64,000 bases of DNA from Vibrio alfacsensis (GTDB taxonomy: Bacteria; Pseudomonadota; Gammaproteobacteria; Enterobacterales; Vibrionaceae). Positions 40,630 through 50,764 of this stretch are shown here, in pieces. The DNA lies in NCBI RefSeq assembly GCF_003544875.1, contig NZ_CP032093.1:248001-312000 (forward strand). Direction: 5' to 3'. Position 1 is the stretch's first letter. Each line of letters opens with the position of its first letter. The notes below the pieces were generated by a model. It saw only the letters and a list, made by a program, of their open reading frames with translations, had not been told where the DNA came from and made no database searches. The position numbers and the translations under genes were made by a program.

Positions 40630-41027
40630 GCGTGAGTAAATTAACTTACACGTTGGTCGTTAATGGCCCTGTGTATGGGCGTCAATCCGCACGCAGTGCC
40701 TATCAATTCGCACAGGCGGTCATTGAACAAGGGCACACTCTGGTCAGTGTGTTCTTTTATCAAGATGGCGTCACCAATGGTACGGCATTGAGTGTACCAG
40801 CAAACGACGAATTTGATCTCACTAAAGCGTGGCAGACATTGGCTCAAAAGCATAACATTCGCCTTGAAACTTGTGTGGCAGCAGCGCTTCGTCGAGGCAT
40901 TATTGGTGAGAGTGAAGCAAACCAACATGGCCTTACTCAAAACAACTTAGCTCATGGTTTTGAACAAGCGGGATTAGGTAGTTTGGCTGAGGCGATGCTT
41001 ACCCAAGATAGAGTGGTGCAGTTTTGA
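40626..41027 (+). CDS. tusD: Sulfurtransferase TusD
   Basis: TusD, with TusB and TusC, relays sulfur from TusA via TusE to MnmA for 2-thiouridine in tRNA. The 133-residue DsrE-fold protein has the sulfur-carrying cysteine C83 in the [11 protein letters not shown] motif. Its start overlaps yheO, and its stop overlaps tusC by 4 bp. A GTG start at 40632 is a possible alternative. Confidence 0.95.
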   Translation: MSVSKLTYTLVVNGPVYGRQSARSAYQFAQAVIEQGHTLVSVFFYQDGVTNGTALSVPANDEFDLTKAWQTLAQKHNIRLETCVAAALRRGIIGESEANQHGLTQNNLAHGFEQAGLGSLAEAMLTQDRVVQF

Positions 41028-41380
41028 GTCAGTTAACTTATCTATTTCGTAGTGCCCCCCATGGCAATAGCGCAGGACGAGAAGGGGTTGATGCCCTGCT
41101 AGCCGCATCTGCGTATTGTGAAGACATTACGGTATTATTTGTTGGGGATGGTGTTTATCAATTACTGCTAGGTCAGGAACCGAGTGGCATATTGAGTAAA
41201 GACTATGCGCCTATGCTTAAGTTGTTTGATTTGTACGATATTGAGCAAGTCTTCGTTTGTTCGGATTCACTTTCAGAGCGAGGTTTGGCTCAAGCCGATT
41301 TGGTTATCGCGGCTGAAGCATTAAGTACTGACCAACTCAAAGCTAAATTGCAACAAGCAGGTAAATTGCTGTCATTTTGA
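41024..41380 (+). CDS. tusC: Sulfur relay protein TusC
   Basis: TusC is the middle subunit of the hexameric TusBCD complex. The 118-residue protein has the DsrF-type N terminus ([24 protein letters not shown]) and lacks the TusD cysteine. The start codon overlaps the tusD stop; tusB begins 7 bp after it. Confidence 0.95.
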   Translation: MSQLTYLFRSAPHGNSAGREGVDALLAASAYCEDITVLFVGDGVYQLLLGQEPSGILSKDYAPMLKLFDLYDIEQVFVCSDSLSERGLAQADLVIAAEALSTDQLKAKLQQAGKLLSF

Positions 41381-41387
41381 GGAAGCC

Positions 41388-41663
41388 ATGTTACACATCA
41401 TCAAATCCGTAACAGCATTAAACGACGCTACGGCGTTTTACAGCGAACAAGATGCCGTGCTGTTAGTTGAAGATGCCATCTATGCGGCAAATCCTCAACA
41501 TCAAGCATTCACTTTAGTAAAAGGTCCCCTGGTCTATGTTTTACAAAGTGATGTTGAAGCAAGAGGCATGAGTAATCGAATCAGCCCATCGATTGAGGTT
41601 GTGAACTACTCTGGCTTTGTAGAATTAACCGTAAAACAAGCCAAATCCTTAACTTGGGATTGA
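41388..41663 (+). CDS. tusB: Sulfur relay protein TusB
   Basis: TusB is the smallest TusBCD subunit. This 91-residue DsrH-like protein begins MLHIIKSVTALNDATAFYSEQDAVLLVEDAIYAA, typical of the family. A GAGGAAG ribosome site lies just before the ATG. It ends the yheO-tusDCB unit; the str operon promoter follows. Confidence 0.94.
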   Translation: MLHIIKSVTALNDATAFYSEQDAVLLVEDAIYAANPQHQAFTLVKGPLVYVLQSDVEARGMSNRISPSIEVVNYSGFVELTVKQAKSLTWD

Positions 41664-41733
41664 CCCTTTTTTCTTGTCTAATGAGGTTTACGGACGAATT
41701 GTCCTAATTGAACAAAAAAGATCCGTATATTTC

Positions 41734-41762
41734 TTGACACACCTCTCACTGCTGCATAGAAT
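41734..41762 (+). promoter_or_regulatory. Sigma-70 promoter of the str operon
   Basis: A perfect -35 TTGACA (41734-41739) and a near-consensus -10 TAGAAT (41757-41762) are spaced exactly 17 bp apart. The rpsL start is about 80 bp downstream, leaving a short 5' leader. Confidence 0.88.
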
Positions 41763-41838
41763 TTTGCGTCCCTAACTGCCAAGAGTTGTTAGGGATAGAT
41801 TTTTCACAAAGCTTACTTTCAAGTAAATCAGGAGCTAG

Positions 41839-42216
<378 letters not shown>

Positions 42217-42333
42217 TGCCCTTCTTTCTGTAAAGAAGCGTTAAGTAAGGCCAAACACTAAAATTAAATTTTAATTTTTGAAGAAACTGCAAAGTTTTGG
42301 ATAACCTGAAGAATAAGACAACGGAGAAATTCC

Positions 42334-42804
42334 ATGCCACGTCGTCGCGTCATTGGTCAGCGTAAGATCCTTCCAGATCCAAAGTTCAAATCTGAACTGC
42401 TGGCAAAATTCGTTAACATCCTTATGGTTGACGGTAAAAAATCTACTGCAGAAAAAATCGTTTACACTGCACTAGACACTATGGCTGAGAAATCTGGTAA
42501 AGATCACTTAGCTGTATTTGAAGAAGCTCTTGAAAATGTTCGCCCAGCGGTAGAAGTTAAATCTCGCCGTGTAGGTGGTTCAACTTACCAAGTACCAGTA
42601 GAAGTACGTCCGGTTCGCCGTAACGCACTTGCTATGCGTTGGTTGGTTGAAGCTGCGCGTAAGCGTGGTGAAAAATCTATGGCTCAACGCCTAGCTGCTG
42701 AAATGCTAGACGCGTCTGAGAACAAAGGTACTGCGGTTAAGAAACGTGAAGACGTTCACCGCATGGCTGACGCAAACAAAGCGTTCGCACATTACCGTTG
42801 GTAA
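42334..42804 (+). CDS. rpsG: 30S ribosomal protein S7
   Basis: S7 nucleates assembly of the 30S head and in E. coli represses its own operon by binding the rpsL-rpsG spacer. The 156-residue protein begins [18 protein letters not shown]. Here the 117-bp spacer upstream contains a 7-bp stem (42221-42227 with 42232-42238) that could be part of an S7 target. Second gene of the str operon. Confidence 0.98.
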   Translation: MPRRRVIGQRKILPDPKFKSELLAKFVNILMVDGKKSTAEKIVYTALDTMAEKSGKDHLAVFEEALENVRPAVEVKSRRVGGSTYQVPVEVRPVRRNALAMRWLVEAARKRGEKSMAQRLAAEMLDASENKGTAVKKREDVHRMADANKAFAHYRW

Positions 42805-42813
42805 TACCTTTTC

Positions 42814-42916
42814 AGTGCTGCAAGGTTCCTTGCAGCACTTCTTTAGTTCCTATGCGCATGCTAGGAACTATTGCTATATCTAGGGGATAGCTTTCTCGAC
42901 ATAGCAATAGTCCCTA
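42814..42916 (+). promoter_or_regulatory. Structured rpsG-fusA spacer with alternative hairpins
   Basis: Hairpin 1 is a perfect 12-bp stem, 42814-42825 with 42828-42839. Hairpin 2 pairs TAGTTCCTA (42844-42852) with TAGGAACTA (42862-42870). Hairpin 3 pairs 42862-42877 with 42901-42916 over 16 positions with one mismatch. Hairpins 2 and 3 share the strand 42862-42870, so they exclude each other. Hairpin 3 ends 28 nt before the fusA GTG. This suggests RNA-level control of fusA-tuf; the ligand or protein is unknown. Confidence 0.6.
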
Positions 42917-42943
42917 AGTCTCTAAGTATAAGAGGATTCAACC

Positions 42944-45043
42944 GTGGCTCGCAAAACTCCTATTGAGCGCTACCGTAATATCGGTATCTGTGCTCACGTT
43001 GATGCAGGTAAAACAACTACCACTGAACGTATTCTGTTCTACACTGGTCTTTCTCACAAAATCGGTGAAGTTCATGATGGTGCTGCAACCATGGACTGGA
43101 TGGAACAAGAGCAAGAACGTGGTATCACAATCACTTCTGCAGCAACAACAACTTTCTGGCGTGGTATGGAAGCTCAATTCCAAGATCACCGCGTAAACAT
43201 CATTGATACTCCTGGACACGTTGACTTCACCATCGAAGTAGAACGTTCTCTTCGTGTACTCGATGGTGCAGTTGTCGTGTTCTGTGGCTCGTCAGGTGTT
43301 GAACCTCAGTCTGAAACTGTATGGCGTCAAGCTGACAAATACCATGTTCCACGCATCGTATTTGTAAACAAGATGGACCGTACTGGTGCAGACTTCCTAC
43401 GCGTAGTAGACCAAATTAAAAACCGTCTTGGTGCGAATCCTGTTCCAATCCAACTTAACGTTGGGGCAGAAGAAGAATTCCAAGGTGTTATCGACCTTAT
43501 CAAGATGAAAATGATCAACTGGAACGAAGCCGATCAAGGCATGTCTTTCACTTATGAAGACATTCCAGCTGACATGCAAGAACTTGCTGATGAATGGCGC
43601 AGCAACTTAGTTGAAGCGGCAGCAGAAGCTAGCGAAGAGTTAATGGATAAGTACCTTGAAGAAGGTGAGCTAACAGAGGTTGAAATCAAACAAGCTCTGC
43701 GTGCTCGTACACTCAATAATGAAATCGTACTGGCTACTTGTGGTAGTGCGTTTAAGAACAAAGGTGTACAAGCAGTACTAGATGCTGTAATCGAATACTT
43801 ACCATCGCCTGTTGATGTACCTGCAATTAAAGGTCTCGACGAAAATGAAAATGAAGTTGAGCGTCATGCTGACGACAACGAACCGTTTTCTGCGCTAGCG
43901 TTTAAGATTGCAACTGACCCGTTCGTAGGCACACTAACTTTCATGCGCGTTTACTCTGGTGTTGTAAACACAGGTGACTCTGTTTATAACTCTGTAAAAG
44001 AGAAGCGTGAACGCTTTGGCCGTATTGTACAAATGCATGCTAACAAGCGTGATGAAGTGAAAGAAATCCGTGCGGGTGATATCGCCGCTGCAATCGGTCT
44101 GAAAGATGTAACTACGGGTGACACCCTATGTGACCAGAACCACAAAGTGATTCTAGAGCGCATGGAGTTTCCTGAGCCAGTTATTCAGATCGCAGTAGAA
44201 CCTCGCTCAAAGGCTGATCAAGATAAGATGGGCGTTGCGCTAGGTAAACTAGCGGCAGAAGACCCATCTTTCCGCGTGGAAACGGACGATGAAACAGGTC
44301 AAACACTGATCTCTGGTATGGGTGAACTTCACCTAGATATCATCGTTGACCGTATGAAGCGTGAATTCAGCGTTGATTGTAACGTTGGTAAACCTCAAGT
44401 TGCTTACCGTGAGACCATCCGTGGTACTACGGAAGTAGAAGGCAAGTTCGTTCGCCAATCTGGCGGTCGCGGTCAATACGGTCACGTATGGATCAAACTT
44501 GAACCTTCTGAACTGGGTGAAGGTTTTGTCTTTGTTGACGAGATCGTGGGTGGTGCCGTTCCTAAAGAGTACATTAGCTCGGTAGCGAAAGGCATTGAAG
44601 AGCAAATGAACAGTGGTGTTCTAGCTGGTTACCCAGTACTAGATATTAAAGCAACGTTGTTCGACGGTTCTTATCACGATGTTGATTCAAGCGAAATGGC
44701 ATTTAAGATTGCTGGTTCAATGGCCTTTAGAAAAGGTGCTCTTGAAGCAAACCCAGTAATTCTTGAACCAATGATGAAAGTTGAAGTAACCACTCCAGAA
44801 GACTGGATGGGTGATGTTGTTGGTGACCTTAACCGTCGCCGCGGCATGATCGAAGGTATGGACGAGGGTGTGGCAGGTCTTAAGATCATCCGTGCTCAAG
44901 TACCACTTTCTCAAATGTTTGGTTACGCAACCGACCTACGTTCAGCAACTCAAGGCCGTGCATCTTACTCTATGGAGTTCCATGAGTATGCTGAAGTGCC
45001 TAAGACATTTGCTGAAGCAATCATGGCTGAACGTGGTTACTAA
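42944..45043 (+). CDS. fusA: Elongation factor G
   Basis: EF-G drives ribosome translocation and, with RRF, recycling. The 699-residue protein has G1 AHVDAGKTT (17-25), G2 [10 protein letters not shown]3 DTPGHVDF and G4 NKMD, followed by domains II-V. The start is GTG at 42944, preceded by AGAGGA. Codon bias is very strong, as expected for high expression. Third gene of the str operon. Confidence 0.98.
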   Translation: MARKTPIERYRNIGICAHVDAGKTTTTERILFYTGLSHKIGEVHDGAATMDWMEQEQERGITITSAATTTFWRGMEAQFQDHRVNIIDTPGHVDFTIEVERSLRVLDGAVVVFCGSSGVEPQSETVWRQADKYHVPRIVFVNKMDRTGADFLRVVDQIKNRLGANPVPIQLNVGAEEEFQGVIDLIKMKMINWNEADQGMSFTYEDIPADMQELADEWRSNLVEAAAEASEELMDKYLEEGELTEVEIKQALRARTLNNEIVLATCGSAFKNKGVQAVLDAVIEYLPSPVDVPAIKGLDENENEVERHADDNEPFSALAFKIATDPFVGTLTFMRVYSGVVNTGDSVYNSVKEKRERFGRIVQMHANKRDEVKEIRAGDIAAAIGLKDVTTGDTLCDQNHKVILERMEFPEPVIQIAVEPRSKADQDKMGVALGKLAAEDPSFRVETDDETGQTLISGMGELHLDIIVDRMKREFSVDCNVGKPQVAYRETIRGTTEVEGKFVRQSGGRGQYGHVWIKLEPSELGEGFVFVDEIVGGAVPKEYISSVAKGIEEQMNSGVLAGYPVLDIKATLFDGSYHDVDSSEMAFKIAGSMAFRKGALEANPVILEPMMKVEVTTPEDWMGDVVGDLNRRRGMIEGMDEGVAGLKIIRAQVPLSQMFGYATDLRSATQGRASYSMEFHEYAEVPKTFAEAIMAERGY

Positions 45044-45196
45044 TTTGACGTTTGATCCACAAAAAGTTTAAGACTTTTTGCGTGATCAGGCCGTCCAAAT
45101 ATTGCGCTAACGAGCGTTGGCGCATAAAATAACAATTTCTGGCGCGTTGAGATCAATAATGATCCCAGCGAATCATAACTAGGAAGGAACACGATT

Positions 45197-46377
<1,181 letters not shown>

Positions 46378-46433
46378 TTCTTAACGAATTAGACGAACTC
46401 TTGCACTTTTCTTCTTTTTGAAGAAAGCGCTAG

Positions 46434-46462
46434 AAAAAGGGAAGCTAAAGCTTCCCTTTTTT
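46434..46462 (+). terminator. Intrinsic terminator of the str operon
   Basis: A 13-bp stem (AAAAAGGGAAGCT with AGCTTCCCTTTTT) and a T6 run follow tuf by 57 bp. The rest of the gap to bfd (46463-46712) is AT-rich and holds nothing I can name; I saw no convincing Fur box. Confidence 0.93.
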
Positions 46463-46712
46463 GTATCTGCTATTCCTATGTCTATTTCCAATATGGTTAT
46501 AAGCCAGACTTTTCTCATGTTGTTTTTACTATTGAAAACATGTGCTTAGTAATACTCAATTTCCCCTGTTTTTCTATCTGCTAAGTCATTGAAAGTTTTA
46601 AACTGCTCAAATCGATATAACAAAATGTTCTGTAACTCCCCTTAATACAACTGGTAACAAGAACGATTATTGTTTATATTTCATTCTAAAGTAGAATTTA
46701 AAGGTTTTGGGT

Positions 46713-46901
46713 ATGTACGTTTGTCTTTGTCATGGCATCTCTGACAAGAAAATTAGGAAGTTGGCAATAGATGAGGGCATAACGGATATTCGAGGAATCA
46801 AAAGATGCACCGCTTTAGGGAGTCAATGCGGGAAATGCATTAGACAAGCAAAAGAAATTTTAGCGGAAACAGAATATGTAGTGTTAAAACAAGCCAGCTA
46901 A
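46713..46901 (+). CDS. bfd: Bacterioferritin-associated ferredoxin
   Basis: Bfd is a small [2Fe-2S] protein that docks on bacterioferritin and reduces its iron core to release Fe2+. ATG 46713 gives [16 protein letters not shown] (62 residues), with AAAGG 8 bp upstream. Cluster cysteines are C4, C6, C39 or nearby, and C42 in the CGKC motif. It is paired with bfr 73 bp downstream, probably iron-regulated together. Confidence 0.94.
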   Translation: MYVCLCHGISDKKIRKLAIDEGITDIRGIKRCTALGSQCGKCIRQAKEILAETEYVVLKQAS

Positions 46902-46974
46902 TGACGCGCTTCATTTTTTGACACCTTCTCATTTGCTTCTACAGTTATATGAAGCCAAAGAGGAGGGCTTTGTC

Positions 46975-47451
46975 ATGAAAGGCGATCCAATAATAATTCA
47001 ACATCTCAATAAAGTGCTCGGCAATGAGCTCATCGCAATAAACCAATATTTTCTTCACGCCCGCATGTATAAAGATTGGGGGTTGAAACACCTAGCTGAA
47101 AAGGAATACCACGAGTCTATCGATGAAATGAAGCATGCCGATCATTTAATTGAACGCATTCTATTTCTGGAGGGGCTTCCTAACCTTCAAGATCTTGGCA
47201 AGCTGATGATAGGTGAAGACACTCCAGAGATGCTTGAGTGTGACTTGAAGTTAGAAATGGCGGCTATCCCCGATTTAAAAGATGCGATCGCTTATGCGGA
47301 AGATATTCGTGATTATGTTTCTCGAGATTTGTTCCAAGATATTCTTGAAGATGAAGAAGAGCATGTTGATTGGTTAGAAACTCAGCTTGGCCTTATCGAG
47401 ATGTCTGGCATAGAAAATTACCTCCAAGCGCAGTATGTTGATGAAGAGTAG
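46975..47451 (+). CDS. bfr: Bacterioferritin
   Basis: Bacterioferritin forms 24-mers that oxidise and store iron and bind haem between subunits. ATG 46975 follows AGGAGGG by 7 bp and gives 158 residues; an earlier in-frame start at 46918 would add an unrelated leader. All ferroxidase ligands are present: E18, E51, H54, E94, E127, H130, and the haem ligand M52. It is downstream of bfd. Confidence 0.97.
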   Translation: MKGDPIIIQHLNKVLGNELIAINQYFLHARMYKDWGLKHLAEKEYHESIDEMKHADHLIERILFLEGLPNLQDLGKLMIGEDTPEMLECDLKLEMAAIPDLKDAIAYAEDIRDYVSRDLFQDILEDEEEHVDWLETQLGLIEMSGIENYLQAQYVDEE

Positions 47452-47650
47452 TGGCGCTTTACTTTTGATTCATTAAATCCCCAAATGACACCTGTTTTAT
47501 TAATCAGGTGTCACTTCTAAGTATCTGGTCTTATCTCTACTAGTTTGCTCTTTTAAAGATATAGGTCGCAATCTTGCCTATGAAGATTGATTTCTATACA
47601 TTAATATTTACTCCCCGTTACCGAAACAATAACAAAAGAGATACAGATAC

Positions 47651-48928
47651 ATGTCTGAAGAGCATCGCCAAGAACTCACCCCAGAAGAAGAACGTCGCCA
47701 ACAAGCATTGGATTACCATGCCTACCCAACGCCAGGAAAAATTGCTGTAGAGCTGACTAAACCAGCGGAAACGGCTAACGACCTTGCGCTTGCATACAGC
47801 CCTGGTGTCGCGGAACCTGTACGTGAAATCGCGCAGAATGCTGACAATGTGTACAAGTACACAGCGAAAGGTAACATGGTTGCGGTTATCTCTAACGGTA
47901 CGGCGATTCTTGGTTTGGGTAATCTTGGCCCTCTGGCTTCTAAACCAGTAATGGAAGGTAAAGCGCTACTGTTTAAACGTTTTGCTGGTCTAGATTCAAT
48001 TGATATCGAAGTAAAGCACCGTACGATCGACGAATTTGTCGACACAGTAGCAAACATTGCTGACACTTTCGGTGGTATCAACCTTGAAGATATCAAGGCT
48101 CCAGATTGTTTTGAGATTGAAAAGCGTCTTATTGAACGTTGTGACGTACCGGTATTCCACGATGACCAACACGGTACGGCAATTGTTACCGCTGCGGGTA
48201 TGTTAAATGCGATTGAACTGCAGGGTAAAAAGCTAGAAGAAGCAACGATTGTGTGCCTTGGTGCTGGTGCGGCAGCTGTGGCATGCATGGAGCTATTGAT
48301 CAAATGTGGTGCCATGCGTGAAAAGATCTATATGTTGGATCGCAAAGGGGTGATCCATACGCGTCGTGATGATTTGAATGAATACAAACAGCTGTTTGCG
48401 AACAACACCGATAAACGCACGCTTGAAGATGTTATTGATGGGGCGGATCTATTTTTAGGGGTATCGGGTCCAAATTTACTACCAGCAGAAGCGTTGAAAC
48501 TGATGGCCGATAAGCCAGTCGTATTCGCTTGCTCGAACCCTGATCCTGAAATCAAACCAGAGATCGCTCATGAAGTGCGTGATGACTTGATCATGGGGAC
48601 TGGCCGTAGCGATTACCCGAACCAAGTAAACAACGTACTGTGTTTCCCATTCATCTTCCGAGGTGCTTTGGATGTACGTGCGAGTGAGATTAACGATGAA
48701 ATGAAGTTAGCGGCGGTGGATGCAATTCGAGAGTTGGCGAAAGAACCAGTGCCTGAAGCGGTATTAAAAGCCGCAGGTGTTGATAAGCTCGAATTTGGCA
48801 ACGACTACATCATTCCAAAACCAATGGATCCACGTCTATTGCCACGAGTGGCGAAAGCGGTTGCTAAAGCGGCAGTCAATTCAGGTGTTGCTCGTATTGA
48901 AATGCCAGAAAACTACATGGTTGAATAA
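47651..48928 (+). CDS. NAD(P)-dependent malic enzyme, short form
   Basis: Malic enzyme decarboxylates malate to pyruvate with NAD(P)H. This 425-residue protein has the N-terminal malic domain (YSPGVAEPVREI near 49-60, KAPDCFEIEKR) and the NAD-binding domain (VCLGAGAAAVACMELL near 201-216). It ends after that, lacking the C-terminal phosphotransacetylase-like domain of the 759-residue MaeB. The cofactor preference cannot be told from sequence. A terminator follows; it is convergent with metJ. Confidence 0.92.
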   Translation: MSEEHRQELTPEEERRQQALDYHAYPTPGKIAVELTKPAETANDLALAYSPGVAEPVREIAQNADNVYKYTAKGNMVAVISNGTAILGLGNLGPLASKPVMEGKALLFKRFAGLDSIDIEVKHRTIDEFVDTVANIADTFGGINLEDIKAPDCFEIEKRLIERCDVPVFHDDQHGTAIVTAAGMLNAIELQGKKLEEATIVCLGAGAAAVACMELLIKCGAMREKIYMLDRKGVIHTRRDDLNEYKQLFANNTDKRTLEDVIDGADLFLGVSGPNLLPAEALKLMADKPVVFACSNPDPEIKPEIAHEVRDDLIMGTGRSDYPNQVNNVLCFPFIFRGALDVRASEINDEMKLAAVDAIRELAKEPVPEAVLKAAGVDKLEFGNDYIIPKPMDPRLLPRVAKAVAKAAVNSGVARIEMPENYMVE

Positions 48929-48951
48929 ATCGCAGAGTGATGCTCTAGATA

Positions 48952-48979
48952 AAAAAGGGACGCGTTGGCGTCCCTTTTT
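48952..48979. terminator. Terminator between the malic enzyme gene and metJ
   Basis: A 12-bp perfect stem (AAAAAGGGACGC with GCGTCCCTTTTT, GTTG loop) lies between convergent genes, with T and A flanks that allow function in both directions. Confidence 0.93.
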
Positions 48980-49037
48980 GGTTTTGTTGAAGCAACTCCC
49001 CGGCGTTACTTCCAAACGATGACGAATTTGTAAGCAA

Positions 49038-49358
49038 TTATTCTTCGTCAAACGCTTCGAATTCAATGCCCATTGCGGTCATCAGCGCTTTTGCTTCAGC
49101 CGGAATATCATCAGGGCGGTCTTTACGAAGGTCTTCATCCGTTGGCAGTGGTTGACCTGTGTAAGCATGTAGAAATGCTTCACACAGAAGTTCACTGTTA
49201 GTTGCATGGCGTAAGTTATTGATCTGGCGGCGAGTTCGCTCATCAGTCAGTACTTTTAAAACTTTTAGCGGGATAGAGACGGTAATCTTTTTTACTTGTT
49301 CGCTTTTTTTACCGTGCTCAGCATATGGGCTAATGTATTCGCCATTCCAGTCAGCCAT
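49038..49358 (-). CDS. metJ: Methionine repressor MetJ
   Basis: MetJ is a ribbon-helix-helix repressor that uses S-adenosylmethionine as corepressor and binds tandem 8-bp met boxes. The 106-residue protein has the beta strand [15 protein letters not shown] (about 23-37) and the [22 protein letters not shown] helices. It is divergent from metB; the shared 228-bp gap has four met boxes, so it likely controls both. Confidence 0.97.
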   Translation of the reverse strand: MADWNGEYISPYAEHGKKSEQVKKITVSIPLKVLKVLTDERTRRQINNLRHATNSELLCEAFLHAYTGQPLPTDEDLRKDRPDDIPAEAKALMTAMGIEFEAFDEE

Positions 49359-49435
49359 TGCGCACCTTCATTAATGTAATAAGTTGGAAAATTAAATGTA
49401 GGTGCGATTTTAGCTGCATTTACCGCCATAAGCAA

Positions 49436-49467
49436 AGACATATAGACGTCTAGAAGTGTTGACGTCT
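49436..49467. promoter_or_regulatory. Four tandem MetJ boxes (metJ-metB)
   Basis: Four contiguous 8-mers match AGACGTCT: AGACATAT (6 of 8), AGACGTCT (8 of 8), AGAAGTGT (6 of 8) and TGACGTCT (7 of 8). The tandem register is the known MetJ binding mode. They lie between divergent metJ and metB. Confidence 0.92.
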
Positions 49468-49586
49468 TGTTTTTAGGCAAGTAAAGTGACGTTAATAGTT
49501 AGGGAAGAGTGTTAATCAATTGAGTAATATGAGTTAGATATAGCGCATTCCCGTTTAGATGTCACCACCCGTGAAAGGATACACTC

Positions 49587-50747
49587 ATGAGCACCCGTAA
49601 GCCTGCGACCATTGCTGTACGCACAGGTATCGAATCAGACAGTCAATATCACGCTGTCGTACCACCAATTTACCTTTCAACTAACTATGGCTTCCCGGCA
49701 TTTGGTGAAGTCCCTCAATACGATTATACGCGTTCAGGTAACCCAAACCGAGGATTGTTGGAGCAGGCGTTATATGAGCTTGAATCAGGTAAAGGGGCAG
49801 TGGTGACCAACTGTGGGACATCGGCACTAAACCTTTGGGTTTCGGCGTTTCTTGGGCCAGATGATCTCATTGTTGCACCACACGATTGCTACGGCGGCAC
49901 CTACCGTTTATTCAACACCCGAGCAAATAAAGGCGACTTTAAGGTTCTGTTTGTTGATCAATCCGATCAGCAAGAACTGGGTGCTGCGATTGCGAAAAAG
50001 CCAAAGCTCATCCTGCTAGAAACGCCATCAAACCCTCTAGTTCGCGTTGTTGATATCGCAGCCGTGTGTGAGAAAGCGAAACAAGTTGGTGCGTTAGTAG
50101 CCGTGGACAATACCTTTTTGACCCCCGTATACCAAAAGCCTTTAGAGCTAGGTGCAGATTTTGTTATCCACTCAACGACGAAATACATTAATGGTCACTC
50201 TGACGTGATTGGCGGTGTGGTGATCACCAAGAGCGAAGAGCACGCTGAAGAGTTGGCATGGTGGGGTAACTGTATTGGTGCAACGGGTACACCATTTGAT
50301 AGTTACATGACTCTTCGAGGAATTCGTACGCTGGGTGCACGAATGCGAGTTCACGAAGAAAGTTCTCAGCAAGTGTTAGCGTATCTTCAAACGCAATCCT
50401 TAGTCGCCAAGATCTATCACCCAAGTTTGCCTGAACACCCGGGCCATGATATTGCGAAGAAACAACAATCAGGTTTCGGCTCGATGCTCAGCTTTGAGTT
50501 TGCAGGGTCATTTGAACAATTAAAAGTGTTCGTCAAAGAGCTGGCGCTTTTTTCTCTTGCAGAATCTTTAGGTGGTGTAGAAAGCTTGATTTGTCACCCT
50601 GCTTCAATGACGCATCGTGCGATGGGCGACGTTGCGTTGGCAGAGGCTGGAGTATCTCAACAATTATTGCGTTTATCTGTTGGTCTGGAAGATGCGCAAG
50701 ATCTGATTTCTGATCTTGAACAAGCATTTACGAAAGCAGCACTGTAA
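49587..50747 (+). CDS. metB: Cystathionine gamma-synthase
   Basis: MetB condenses an activated homoserine (O-succinylhomoserine in gamma-proteobacteria) with cysteine to give cystathionine. The 386-residue PLP enzyme has the PLP lysine K199 in HSTTKYINGHSD, YDYTRSGNPNR (45-55) and the SLGGVESL segment near the C terminus. metL starts 17 bp after it, so metBL is an operon, under the MetJ boxes upstream. Confidence 0.96.
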   Translation: MSTRKPATIAVRTGIESDSQYHAVVPPIYLSTNYGFPAFGEVPQYDYTRSGNPNRGLLEQALYELESGKGAVVTNCGTSALNLWVSAFLGPDDLIVAPHDCYGGTYRLFNTRANKGDFKVLFVDQSDQQELGAAIAKKPKLILLETPSNPLVRVVDIAAVCEKAKQVGALVAVDNTFLTPVYQKPLELGADFVIHSTTKYINGHSDVIGGVVITKSEEHAEELAWWGNCIGATGTPFDSYMTLRGIRTLGARMRVHEESSQQVLAYLQTQSLVAKIYHPSLPEHPGHDIAKKQQSGFGSMLSFEFAGSFEQLKVFVKELALFSLAESLGGVESLICHPASMTHRAMGDVALAEAGVSQQLLRLSVGLEDAQDLISDLEQAFTKAAL

Positions 50748-50764
50748 CGGGGAGTATAACGATC

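Noticed and set aside
45060..45080. Hairpin between fusA and tuf as a terminator
   Set aside because: CAAAAAGT/ACTTTTTG is AT-rich, has no T tract after it, and termination there would cut tuf out of the str operon; at most a weak attenuator.
46620..46700. Fur box upstream of bfd
   Set aside because: GATTATTGTTTAT has a few bases in common with the Fur consensus but does not reach a convincing match over 19 bp.
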